Source of the DNA: an uncultured Bacilli bacterium
GTDB lineage: Bacteria > Bacillota_I > Bacilli_A > RF39 > UBA660
Length of the DNA stretch: 11,291 bases
Assembly (NCBI GenBank): GCA_947630585.1
Contig: CANRIE010000015.1
Coordinates: 1-11,291 of the forward strand
Direction: 5' to 3'
A program made the position numbers and the translations under genes. Numbering within the stretch: position 1 is the first letter of the stretch; each line of letters opens with the position of its first letter. The notes beneath the pieces are model-generated. The model worked only from the letters and a program-made list of their open reading frames with translations, did no database searches and was not told where the DNA came from. Positions 1 through 5,522 of the stretch are shown here, in pieces.

Positions 1-2
1 TT

Positions 3-278
3 AAGAGTGAAATTATGGAGGTGCTACTAAGAATGAAGGAAGATTCAAATTTAGTTAGAAAATACCTTGATTATGAACTCGAAGAAGAAAAAACTAGAAG
101 AGGAATTGAAAAGGAAATTTTTGAAAAGGGAATTTCTCAGGGAATTTCTCAGGGAATTGAGAAAAAACAGCGTGAAATGGTTATAAGTTTTTATAATCAA
201 GGTGTATCTCTTGATATCATTTCCAAAGCAAGTAATTTAACAATTTCTGAAGTAGAGGAAATATTAAAAAGTAAATGA
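3..278 (+). CDS. Rpn-family nuclease (PD-(D/E)XK), 3' end only
   Basis: The reading frame is open from the left edge of the window (K-S-E-I before the methionine at 15) to TGA at 276-278, so this is most likely the C-terminal part of a longer gene and not a complete 87-residue protein. It has the look of the C-terminal tail of Rpn / 'PD-(D/E)XK nuclease family transposase' proteins: a charged coiled segment (DYELEEEKTRRGIEKEIFEKG), short G-I-S-Q-G repeats ending in GIEKKQRE, then a small helix-turn-helix-like end (VSLDIISKASNLTISEVEEIL). The nuclease core itself is outside the window and is inferred. Rpn full-length proteins are known as toxic DNases with an antiphage role in E. coli. The call rests on recognition of the tail pattern; a different protein sharing this tail cannot be excluded. 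Confidence 0.7.
   Translation, partial: KSEIMEVLLRMKEDSNLVRKYLDYELEEEKTRRGIEKEIFEKGISQGISQGIEKKQREMVISFYNQGVSLDIISKASNLTISEVEEILKSK
17..23 (+). promoter_or_regulatory. Internal Shine-Dalgarno for an intragenic start (copy 1)
   Basis: GGAGGTG, fully complementary to the anti-Shine-Dalgarno end of 16S rRNA, lies inside the coding frame with 9 nt between it and the in-frame ATG at 33-35. It overlaps the first in-frame ATG (15-17) and so cannot serve that codon. It favours initiation at 33. Confidence 0.55.
33..278 (+). CDS. Possible RpnS-type intragenic antitoxin, 81 aa
   Basis: This is an in-frame short product nested in the 3' end of the Rpn-family gene. It would start at ATG 33, preceded by GGAGGTG at 17-23, and share the TGA at 276-278. 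The product is soluble and highly charged, with two tandem I-S-Q-G units and a C-terminal helix-turn-helix-like segment. In E. coli, Rpn loci are genes-within-genes: a separately translated variable C-terminal piece (RpnS) binds and blocks the full-length nuclease (RpnL). The placement of a near-consensus ribosome site at the border of the variable tail fits that model. That this product is made, and that it neutralises a nuclease, is inference. Confidence 0.5.
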   Translation: MKEDSNLVRKYLDYELEEEKTRRGIEKEIFEKGISQGISQGIEKKQREMVISFYNQGVSLDIISKASNLTISEVEEILKSK

Positions 279-299
279 AAATATTAAGAGTGAAATTAT

Positions 300-306
300 G
301 GAGGTG
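300..306 (+). promoter_or_regulatory. Shine-Dalgarno deciding the start of the second copy
   Basis: GGAGGTG lies 9 nt before ATG 316-318. The upstream in-frame ATG at 298 has no comparable site in front of it (only AAGAGTG) and itself overlaps the GGAGGTG. The downstream ATG is therefore the better start. Confidence 0.6.
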
Positions 307-315
307 CTACTAGGA

Positions 316-558
316 ATGAAGGAAGATTCAAATTTAGTTAGAAAATACCTTGATTATGAAGTCGAAGAAGAAAAAACTAGAAGAGGAATTGAAAAAGAAA
401 TTTTTGAAAAGGGAATTTCTCAGGGAATTGAGAAAAAACAGCGTGAAATGGTTATAAGTTTTTATAATCAAGGTGTATCTCTTGATATCATTTCCACAGC
501 AAGTAATTTAACAATTCCTGAAATAGAAGAAATAATTAAAAATTTTAAAACTAAGTAA
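316..558 (+). CDS. Stand-alone duplicate of the Rpn C-terminal (RpnS-like) protein, 80 aa
   Basis: This second copy of the Rpn tail has no nuclease domain, because copy 1's stop codon separates it from the upstream frame. ATG 316 with GGAGGTG at 300-306 is the preferred start; ATG 298 would add six residues. The protein keeps the charged coiled segment, one I-S-Q-G unit (copy 1 has two), GIEKKQRE and the helix-turn-helix-like end. Differences from copy 1 include L to V, K to T, S to P and V to I, plus a new tail NFKTK, and the frame is intact. It may be a free-standing antitoxin-like protein, a duplicate able to act on the upstream nuclease, or a decaying remnant of unequal recombination. It is followed 7 bases later by an intrinsic terminator and is presumably co-transcribed with the upstream gene. 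Confidence 0.55.
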   Translation: MKEDSNLVRKYLDYEVEEEKTRRGIEKEIFEKGISQGIEKKQREMVISFYNQGVSLDIISTASNLTIPEIEEIIKNFKTK

Positions 559-565
559 AAGAAGA

Positions 566-598
566 CTGCTGATAATTAAATAATTATAGCAGTTTTTA
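566..598 (+). terminator. Intrinsic terminator of the Rpn locus
   Basis: CTGCT(G)ATAATT (566-577) pairs with AATTATAGCAG (582-592) across a four-base loop, with one bulged G, followed by a run of five T. It sits just after the stop codon at 558. Confidence 0.8.
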
Positions 599-667
599 TA
601 AATAACATTAACACCTTATAAAAAAACTAATATTGCTTCTTATTTTATAACTATAAATAGAAATAGC

Positions 668-711
668 AAATAAAAAGAATATTAACATCTTTTAAATGAA
701 AATTAATATTC
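668..711 (-). terminator. Probable terminator of the DUF308 gene
   Basis: A perfect 9-bp inverted repeat (GAATATTAA at 677-685, TTAATATTC at 703-711) is followed, on the minus strand, by TTTTTATTT. The stem is AT-rich with a 17-base loop, so it is weaker than the others in this window. It lies 35 bases past the stop at 746 and faces the Rpn terminator. Confidence 0.5.
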
Positions 712-745
712 AAATTATATTTATTAACCTCTAATAAGTTATATG

Positions 746-1411
746 TTATTTCTTCTTGTTTTTCTTATTATTTTTCTTAGGTTTACTCTCTTCTTTTGTT
801 TCAATTAACTTAGTTTCTTTAACAATACTTGCATCTTGAACATCTTTATTATCAGTATTATCTTTATTAGTAACGCTTGTAACTACAACACTTCTTTTAT
901 TAAATACATAACCAAATATTTCTATAATTGAATATATCATTAAGATTAAACCAATCGCTTTAAAAGCTAAATTAGTTCTTAAAATAGTATACAAGCCACC
1001 TATAATTAATAAAATAGCAAGTATTAATAAAACTACAAAATTAGTATCTTTCTTTTCTAAATATAAGGCATTAGCAAGTCTTGTAATACCACAAATTAAA
1101 ATCCAACCACCAATTATAAATCTAATTAAAGTTTCAATAACCCCACTTAAAAAGATAAATACTAAACCAATAACAACCATTAAAATACCTAAAATCATTC
1201 CTTTAGAAGAAGTTTTAGTATCTTTCTTTAATTCAATATAATTTTTAACACAACTAATTACTCCAAGTAAAGTTATTAATCCTCCAATTACATAAGTTAT
1301 AACAACTACAACTTGATTAGGATTAGAATAAACAATTGCTCCTAAAATAAATAAAACTACGGAACTAATTAATAACATAATACTCGAATATTCATTAACT
1401 TTTATCTTCAT
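746..1411 (-). CDS. DUF308 (HdeD-like) membrane protein
   Basis: A 221-residue integral membrane protein with six predicted helices in three pairs (roughly 11-29, 34-54, 72-90, 95-118, 126-144, 149-170). The repeated pattern of glycine-rich helices (VIGGLITLLGVISC, FIIGGWILICGI, AIGLILMIYSIIEI) is typical of DUF308 proteins, whose best-known relative is HdeD of enteric acid resistance. The function of Gram-positive members is not known. A hydrophilic, lysine-rich tail (171-221, ending KKNNKKNKKK) is probably cytoplasmic. The start is supported by GAGGT 6 bases before ATG. The gene is divergent from pyk across a 111-base region holding both promoters, and is monocistronic. Stress-envelope involvement is only a guess by analogy. 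Confidence 0.8.
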   Translation of the reverse strand: MKIKVNEYSSIMLLISSVVLFILGAIVYSNPNQVVVVITYVIGGLITLLGVISCVKNYIELKKDTKTSSKGMILGILMVVIGLVFIFLSGVIETLIRFIIGGWILICGITRLANALYLEKKDTNFVVLLILAILLIIGGLYTILRTNLAFKAIGLILMIYSIIEIFGYVFNKRSVVVTSVTNKDNTDNKDVQDASIVKETKLIETKEESKPKKNNKKNKKK

Positions 1412-1431
1412 ATTAACCTCACTATAATAAG

Positions 1432-1460
1432 ATTATACACCAATTTTAAAAAAATGGAAA
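1432..1460 (-). promoter_or_regulatory. Promoter of the DUF308 gene
   Basis: On the minus strand, TTTCCA (1455-1460) and a perfect TATAAT (1432-1437) are separated by 17 bases. The -10 box ends 20 bases before the start codon, leaving a short leader. Confidence 0.65.
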
Positions 1461-1476
1461 TATTTTCTTAAAAAAG

Positions 1477-1504
1477 TTATAAATATTTAAAATTATGATA
1501 TAAT
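1477..1504 (+). promoter_or_regulatory. pyk promoter, extended -10
   Basis: TGATATAAT (1496-1504) is a perfect extended -10 element. The -35 region is weak (TTATAA at 1477-1482, spacer 16). The -10 box ends 18 bases before the pyk start, so transcription should begin almost at the GGAG ribosome site at 1511-1514. Confidence 0.7.
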
Positions 1505-1522
1505 CATGTTGGAGTTGATAGT

Positions 1523-2941
1523 ATGAAAAAAACTAAAATAATATGTAGTATAGGACCTAGTAGTTTAAATGTTGATACATTTTTAGAAATGGTTAAAAAT
1601 GGTTGTGATGTCGCTAGAATTAATTTTTCTCATGCAACTAAAGATGAAATTGAGAAAATACTTAAGATTGTTCTTGAAGTAAGGGATAAAACTAATAAAT
1701 CTATTGGAATATTATATGATACTAAAGGGCCAGAATTTAGAAATGGTCTAGTTAAAGATGGAGGAATTAATTTAATAGCAAATGAAACTATTAAAATTGT
1801 TAAAGATGAGGTAATTGGAAATGAAGAAAGATTTTCAGTTAATCACCCAAAAGCTCTTGATTCTTTAAATATAGGAGATGTTATTTTACTTGAAAATGGT
1901 TTAATGAAATTAGAAGTAATTGAAAAAACAAATGACTTTCTTAATTGTAAAATTATAAATGGAGGAATTCTCGAAAGTAAAAAAAGTTTAGCAACACCAG
2001 GTGTAAAACTTGATATTCCATTTATTTCTAAAGAAGACTATGATGATATTGTATTTGCATGTCGTAATAAAGGAAATTTTTTAGCCTTATCGTTTGTTTC
2101 AAATAAAGATGAGGTTTTAGAAGTAAGAAAAATTTTAGATAAAGAAAATAGACGCGATATGGTTTTAATTTCTAAAATTGAAAGTAAAATGGGAATTGCT
2201 AATTTAGAAAGTATTATAGATGTATCTGATGGAATAATGGTTGCAAGAGGTGATCTAGGAGTTGAAGTACCAATTGAAGATTTACCTATTTATCAAAAGA
2301 AAATTGCAAGCCTTTGTAAACAAAAAGGAAAAATTTGTATTGTTGCAACTGAGATGCTTGAAAGTATGAAAAAGAATAATCGCCCAACAAGAGCCGAAGT
2401 TACTGATATTGCTAATGCTGTTTATAATGGGGCTGATGCTGTTATGTTAAGTGGTGAGACAACAACAGGACTCCACCCTATCGAATCAGTTTCTTGTATG
2501 GCAAGGATTTGTGAAAGAAATGAAATTGCAAATGATTATAAAGGTTTATATAAAAATCTTAATCCTAATGATATGGTGTCTGCTATTGCTAAGAGTGTTG
2601 CAAGTACTGCCAATGACTTAAATGCTAAATTAATTGTTATTCCAACTATAACTGGGAAAACAGCTAAATTAGTTTCTAATTTTGAACCTAATTGCCCTAT
2701 TTTAACTCTTACTACTAATAGTATGGTTGCCTGTAGCCTAGCCCTTAATTATGGAATAGAAGCAATGGTTATTAAAGAGTATAAAGTAACTAGTGAAATA
2801 TTTGAGGTAGCACGCGAAAAAGCCATTAAATTTATGAATTTACAAAGTGGAGACGTGATAATCATTACTGCTGGCTTTAAAACCGATAGTAACTCTTTAG
2901 ATATACCTAAAACTAACTTAATGAAAATTGAAGTTATTTAA
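1523..2941 (+). CDS. pyk: Pyruvate kinase
   Basis: Transfers phosphate from phosphoenolpyruvate to ADP, giving pyruvate and ATP in the last step of glycolysis; cytoplasmic and normally a tetramer. The 472-residue length is normal for the short bacterial form without an extra C-terminal PEP-utiliser domain. Visible motifs are VARINFSHA with R32, DTKGPE (66-71), SKIES with catalytic K218 and Mg ligand E220, ARGDLG with D244, ATEMLESM with T276, then RPTRAEVTDIANAV and DAVMLSGET. E71 in TKGPE corresponds to the residue found in K+-dependent enzymes, so K+ dependence is likely. The usual ATQML reads ATEML here (E277). Start: ATG with GGAG 8 bases upstream. There is no clear terminator before the HIT gene, so some read-through is possible. 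Confidence 0.97.
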   Translation: MKKTKIICSIGPSSLNVDTFLEMVKNGCDVARINFSHATKDEIEKILKIVLEVRDKTNKSIGILYDTKGPEFRNGLVKDGGINLIANETIKIVKDEVIGNEERFSVNHPKALDSLNIGDVILLENGLMKLEVIEKTNDFLNCKIINGGILESKKSLATPGVKLDIPFISKEDYDDIVFACRNKGNFLALSFVSNKDEVLEVRKILDKENRRDMVLISKIESKMGIANLESIIDVSDGIMVARGDLGVEVPIEDLPIYQKKIASLCKQKGKICIVATEMLESMKKNNRPTRAEVTDIANAVYNGADAVMLSGETTTGLHPIESVSCMARICERNEIANDYKGLYKNLNPNDMVSAIAKSVASTANDLNAKLIVIPTITGKTAKLVSNFEPNCPILTLTTNSMVACSLALNYGIEAMVIKEYKVTSEIFEVAREKAIKFMNLQSGDVIIITAGFKTDSNSLDIPKTNLMKIEVI

Positions 2942-2950
2942 GAAAATTTA

Positions 2951-2979
2951 TTGTATTTCTAATTATTAAATGTTAAAAT
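2951..2979 (+). promoter_or_regulatory. Promoter of the HIT gene
   Basis: TTGTAT (2951-2956) and TAAAAT (2974-2979) have a 17-base spacer and an upstream TG (extended -10). The -10 box ends 18 bases before the start codon. Confidence 0.7.
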
Positions 2980-2997
2980 GACTTACGAGGTGATGTT

Positions 2998-3369
2998 ATG
3001 GATTGTCCATTTTGTAATAAAGTTAAGAATACTACTCCCATTTTAGAAAATGACTTAGCTTTTGCTTTTTATGATGAATTTCCAGTTAGTAAAGGTCATA
3101 TGCTTTTTATAACTAAACGTCATGCTGAAGATTTTTTTGATATTACACTTGATGAAAGAAATGCTATTTTAGATCTTATGAATGATGCTAAAAGAATGAT
3201 TGATGAAGAGTTTAAGCCTGATGGGTATAACATTGGATGTAATATAGGTGAAGCAGCCGGCCAAAGTGTTATGCATATGCACATGCACTTAATTCCAAGA
3301 TACAAAGGTGATGTTTTAAATCCAAGAGGTGGAATTAGAAGTGTTATTCCAAGTAAACAAGATTATTAG
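2998..3369 (+). CDS. HIT-family (histidine triad) nucleotide-binding protein
   Basis: A 123-residue HIT-fold protein. The histidine triad is H93-x-H95-x-H97 in HMHMHLIPR, the catalytic motif of HIT nucleotide hydrolases and transferases. Also present are the N-terminal CPFC pair (C3, C6), KGHMLFITKRH (32-42) and GYNIGCNIGEAAGQ (76-89), the usual pattern of bacterial Hint-like HIT proteins. Such proteins typically hydrolyse nucleoside phosphoramidates or dinucleoside polyphosphates, but the substrate here cannot be read from sequence. The C3/C6 pair may be half of a metal site. The start is fixed by GAGGTG at 2987-2992. The gene is followed after 12 bases by a small unknown gene in the same transcript. 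Confidence 0.93.
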   Translation: MDCPFCNKVKNTTPILENDLAFAFYDEFPVSKGHMLFITKRHAEDFFDITLDERNAILDLMNDAKRMIDEEFKPDGYNIGCNIGEAAGQSVMHMHMHLIPRYKGDVLNPRGGIRSVIPSKQDY

Positions 3370-3381
3370 AAGGAGACTATT

Positions 3382-3675
3382 ATGAATTATAATGATATAA
3401 AAACTTTAAATGATGATGATGAAATCTTAGTTAAAACAACGTTATTACTTTTTGTCTATTCTTATTATGAAGAAGAAAATTTATTAACACCTGAATTAAA
3501 AGATATGTATAAAAAAATATTTGCAGTTTCAAGAGTTAATAAATCTAATAATATTGTAGAACCAGCCTATTTTAAATTAGAAGTTAAAGATGTTAAGAAA
3601 ATATTTCAAAATGCGCCTTATGATATTTATACAAATGCATCATTTAAATTAGAACCTAAAAATAAAAGTAAATAA
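3382..3675 (+). CDS. Uncharacterised 97-aa protein
   Basis: I do not recognise this family. The protein is 97 residues with an acidic N-terminus (NDDDE at 10-14, YYEEEN at 28-33), a short hydrophobic stretch (VKTTLLLFVYSYY, 17-29) too short and interrupted to be a confident membrane helix, and a basic C-terminus (EPKNKSK). It contains no cysteine and no obvious motif. A good ribosome site (AAGGAG, 8 bases before ATG) and a 12-base gap from the HIT gene show it is translated and co-transcribed with it. A terminator begins right after its stop codon. Codon use is like its neighbours. A role linked to the HIT protein is suggested by position only. Confidence 0.75.
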   Translation: MNYNDIKTLNDDDEILVKTTLLLFVYSYYEEENLLTPELKDMYKKIFAVSRVNKSNNIVEPAYFKLEVKDVKKIFQNAPYDIYTNASFKLEPKNKSK

Positions 3676-3702
3676 GTGTTATCAATAGATAGCATTTTTT
3701 TT
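3676..3702 (+). terminator. Terminator of the HIT operon
   Basis: GTGTTATC (3676-3683) and GATAGCAT (3688-3695) form an 8-bp stem with two G-U pairs and a four-base loop, followed by a run of eight T (3695-3702). It begins directly after the stop codon. Confidence 0.85.
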
Positions 3703-3724
3703 AGTCAAGAATTTGACAAATTAG

Positions 3725-3753
3725 TTTAAAAAGGAATTAAGATTTGATATAAT
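3725..3753 (+). promoter_or_regulatory. Promoter of fhs, extended -10
   Basis: TGATATAAT (3745-3753) is identical to the pyk extended -10. A weak TTTAAA lies 17 bases upstream (3725-3730). The -10 box ends 16 bases before the start codon, with AGGTGA (3760-3765) as ribosome site. Confidence 0.7.
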
Positions 3754-3769
3754 CAATTTAGGTGAGAAA

Positions 3770-5350
3770 ATGAATGATTATGAAATAAGTAAACAAGCAA
3801 AACTTAAAATGATAAAAGACGTTGCTAAAAAAATTAATATTAAAAGTGATGATTTAATTCCTTATGGAAAATATATGGCTAAGATTCCAATTTTTGATAA
3901 GCCATATGGAAAGTTAATATTAGTAACCTCAACTAACCCTACTCCTTATGGCGAAGGAAAAACAACTCTGGCAGTTGGGTTAAACGATGCCTTAAATAAA
4001 AATGGATATAAGGCAATTGTTGCTTTAAGAGAACCTTCTCTAGGACCTGTCTTTGGAACTAAAGGAGGGGCTGCAGGTGGTGGGAAAAGTCAAGTTGCTC
4101 CTATGAATGATATTAATTTACATTTTACAGGTGATTTTCATGCAATAACTTCTGCTAATAATTTGATATCCGCGATAATTGATAATCATATTTATCAAGG
4201 AAATAAATTAGAAATTGAAGATGTTTATTTTGAAAGGTGTTTAGATGTAAATGACAGGGCTTTAAGAAATGTTGATTTAGGAACAAGGATGGAACACTTT
4301 ACAATAACGGCTGCTTCTGAAATCATGGCAATTTTTACGCTTGCTAAGGATATTGATGATTTAAGAATTAAACTCGATAATATTTTAATTGGTAAAAGTA
4401 AAAAAGGTGAATATATTTATTTAAAAGATTTACATGGAACTGGTGCCGTTCTAGCACTTCTTAAAGACGCATTTAAGCCAAATTTAGTTCAAACCTTAGA
4501 AAATAATCCAGCGATTATTCATGGTGGACCTTTTGCTAATATTGCTCATGGTTGTAATTCAGTTGTTGCAACTAAAACTGCTTTAAGTTTAGCAGACTAT
4601 GTAATAACAGAAGCGGGATTTGGAAGTGATATGGGAGCTGTTAAATTTTTAGATATTAAATGTGGTCTTAATAACTTATATCCTGATTTAATAATAATCA
4701 ATGCAACAATTAGAAGTTTAAAATATCATGGAAATGGTAATTTAGAAAAAGGATTGGAAAACTTAAAATTTCATATCTTAAATATGCAGAAGTTTAATGA
4801 TAATGTTTTAGTTATTTTAAATAAGTTTGAAAATGATACTAAAGTCGAGATTAAAACTTTTGAAGATTATTGTATTTCTTTAAATGTTAAGGTTTTAATT
4901 AGTAATATGTATAAAAATGGTAGTAAAAGAACTAAAGAAATAGCTAATACAGTAGTAGAATATGCGAACAAGAAAAATACGAAACATTATGAAATTTATA
5001 AAGAAACTGATGATATTTTAACGAAAGTCGAAAAATTTGCTCATGATATTTATGGAGCAAGTAAAGTTGTTTACAAAGATAATTTAGATCAAGAATTAAA
5101 AATTCTTGATAAAAAATATCAGCGTTATAAAATATGTATATCTAAAACTCCGGCATCAATTACTGATAATAAGGATATACTAGGTTATCCAAAAGATTTT
5201 ACTATGACTGTTACTGGTTATAAAATCAATAATGGAGCTGGATTCATAACCATTCTTATGGGTGGAGTTGTTAGGATGCCAGGCTTATCAAAGAATGCTA
5301 ATTACTTAAATATAGATATTAAAGATGATGAAATACTTGGAATATTCTAG
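3770..5350 (+). CDS. fhs: Formate-tetrahydrofolate ligase
   Basis: ATP-dependent joining of formate to tetrahydrofolate, giving 10-formyl-THF for purine and fMet-tRNA synthesis; cytoplasmic. Diagnostic features are the P-loop TPYGEGKTT (58-66), REPSLGPVFGTKGGAAGGG (87-105), NDINLHFTGD (113-122), HGGPFANIAHGCNS (251-264), TEAGFGSD, and the C-terminal MPGLSK (503-508). At 526 residues it is about 30 shorter than typical family members. Much of the difference seems to be a shortened loop between NDRALRN and ITAASEIMAI and a compact region after the ATIRSLKYHG motif. Substitutions from the usual consensus: TPAGEGKTT to TPYGEGKTT, GGGYAQV to GGGKSQV (K106), and KTQYS to KTPAS. All large motifs survive, so it is probably active, perhaps with altered kinetics. 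It is monocistronic, with its own promoter and terminator. Confidence 0.95.
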   Translation: MNDYEISKQAKLKMIKDVAKKINIKSDDLIPYGKYMAKIPIFDKPYGKLILVTSTNPTPYGEGKTTLAVGLNDALNKNGYKAIVALREPSLGPVFGTKGGAAGGGKSQVAPMNDINLHFTGDFHAITSANNLISAIIDNHIYQGNKLEIEDVYFERCLDVNDRALRNVDLGTRMEHFTITAASEIMAIFTLAKDIDDLRIKLDNILIGKSKKGEYIYLKDLHGTGAVLALLKDAFKPNLVQTLENNPAIIHGGPFANIAHGCNSVVATKTALSLADYVITEAGFGSDMGAVKFLDIKCGLNNLYPDLIIINATIRSLKYHGNGNLEKGLENLKFHILNMQKFNDNVLVILNKFENDTKVEIKTFEDYCISLNVKVLISNMYKNGSKRTKEIANTVVEYANKKNTKHYEIYKETDDILTKVEKFAHDIYGASKVVYKDNLDQELKILDKKYQRYKICISKTPASITDNKDILGYPKDFTMTVTGYKINNGAGFITILMGGVVRMPGLSKNANYLNIDIKDDEILGIF

Positions 5351-5373
5351 AAATCACGAAAGTGATTTTTTTT
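5351..5373 (+). terminator. Terminator of fhs
   Basis: AAATCAC and GTGATTT form a 7-bp stem capped by a GAAA tetraloop (5358-5361), then a run of eight T (5366-5373, overlapping the end of the stem). It starts at the base after the stop codon. Confidence 0.9.
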
Positions 5374-5522
5374 GCAATAAATTTATTACAAAAGTTGTTA
5401 TAAAGTATTTATTTAATTATTACTTTATAGTATAATAATTAGTAATCTGTTAAGAGGGTTAGACACTGTGGAACCAGTTAAGCTAGAGTATAATCGCTTA
5501 ATAAATAGAAAGGAAAATAGTT
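5374..5522 (+). promoter_or_regulatory. uvrB upstream region with two candidate -10 boxes
   Basis: A 149-base region with two perfect TATAAT hexamers, at 5431-5436 and 5489-5494; neither has a convincing -35. The downstream one matches the short-leader layout of other genes here. The upstream one would give a leader of roughly 80 nt containing GTTAAG twice (5449-5454, 5477-5482) and a TTAAGC/GCTTAA hairpin (5478-5483 with 5496-5501). The ribosome site AAAGGA is at 5509-5514. No riboswitch or SOS box is recognised. Confidence 0.45.

Larger units (their letters stand above)
1..534 (+). repeat. Tandem duplication of the Rpn C-terminal coding segment
   Basis: Positions 1-263 and 284-534 are near-identical direct repeats separated by 20 bases. 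By eye there are about seven substitutions and one 12-base length difference: copy 1 has two GGAATTTCTCAG units (129-152), copy 2 has one (412-423). The first repeat may extend left of the window. The copies diverge abruptly at their 3' ends, giving different C-terminal tails (ILKSK versus IIKNFKTK). Confidence 0.95.

Noticed and set aside
276..278. TGA read as tryptophan (Mycoplasma code)
   Set aside because: Reading through would add only three residues before TAA. All tryptophans examined in the window use TGG, and no conserved gene has an in-frame TGA. The standard code is favoured.
298..300. ATG 298 as the start of the second Rpn tail copy
   Set aside because: No adequate ribosome site precedes it, and GGAGGTG overlaps and follows it. 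ATG 316 fits better, though 298 is not excluded.
559..745. A small gene or RNA between the Rpn locus and the DUF308 gene
   Set aside because: The stretch holds two facing terminators and otherwise AT-rich sequence without a start and ribosome site of note.
3120..3305. A 61-codon minus-strand open frame inside the HIT gene
   Set aside because: It lies wholly within the conserved HIT gene, including the histidine-triad codons, and has no ribosome site or family resemblance. Treated as a shadow frame.
3713..3718. Perfect TTGACA upstream of fhs as a -35 box
   Set aside because: It is 29 bases from the TATAAT at 3748, far too distant, and no better-placed -10 was seen. The extended -10 alone explains the promoter.
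5471..5482. Possible LexA/SOS box GAACCAGTTAAG upstream of uvrB
   Set aside because: Only the GAAC half-site matches the Gram-positive GAAC-N4-GTTC pattern; the second half does not.
5437..5522. Riboswitch or T-box in the uvrB leader (TGTGGAACC resembles part of a T-box)
   Set aside because: The full T-box consensus, a specifier stem and a terminator are all missing, and no known riboswitch core was recognised.
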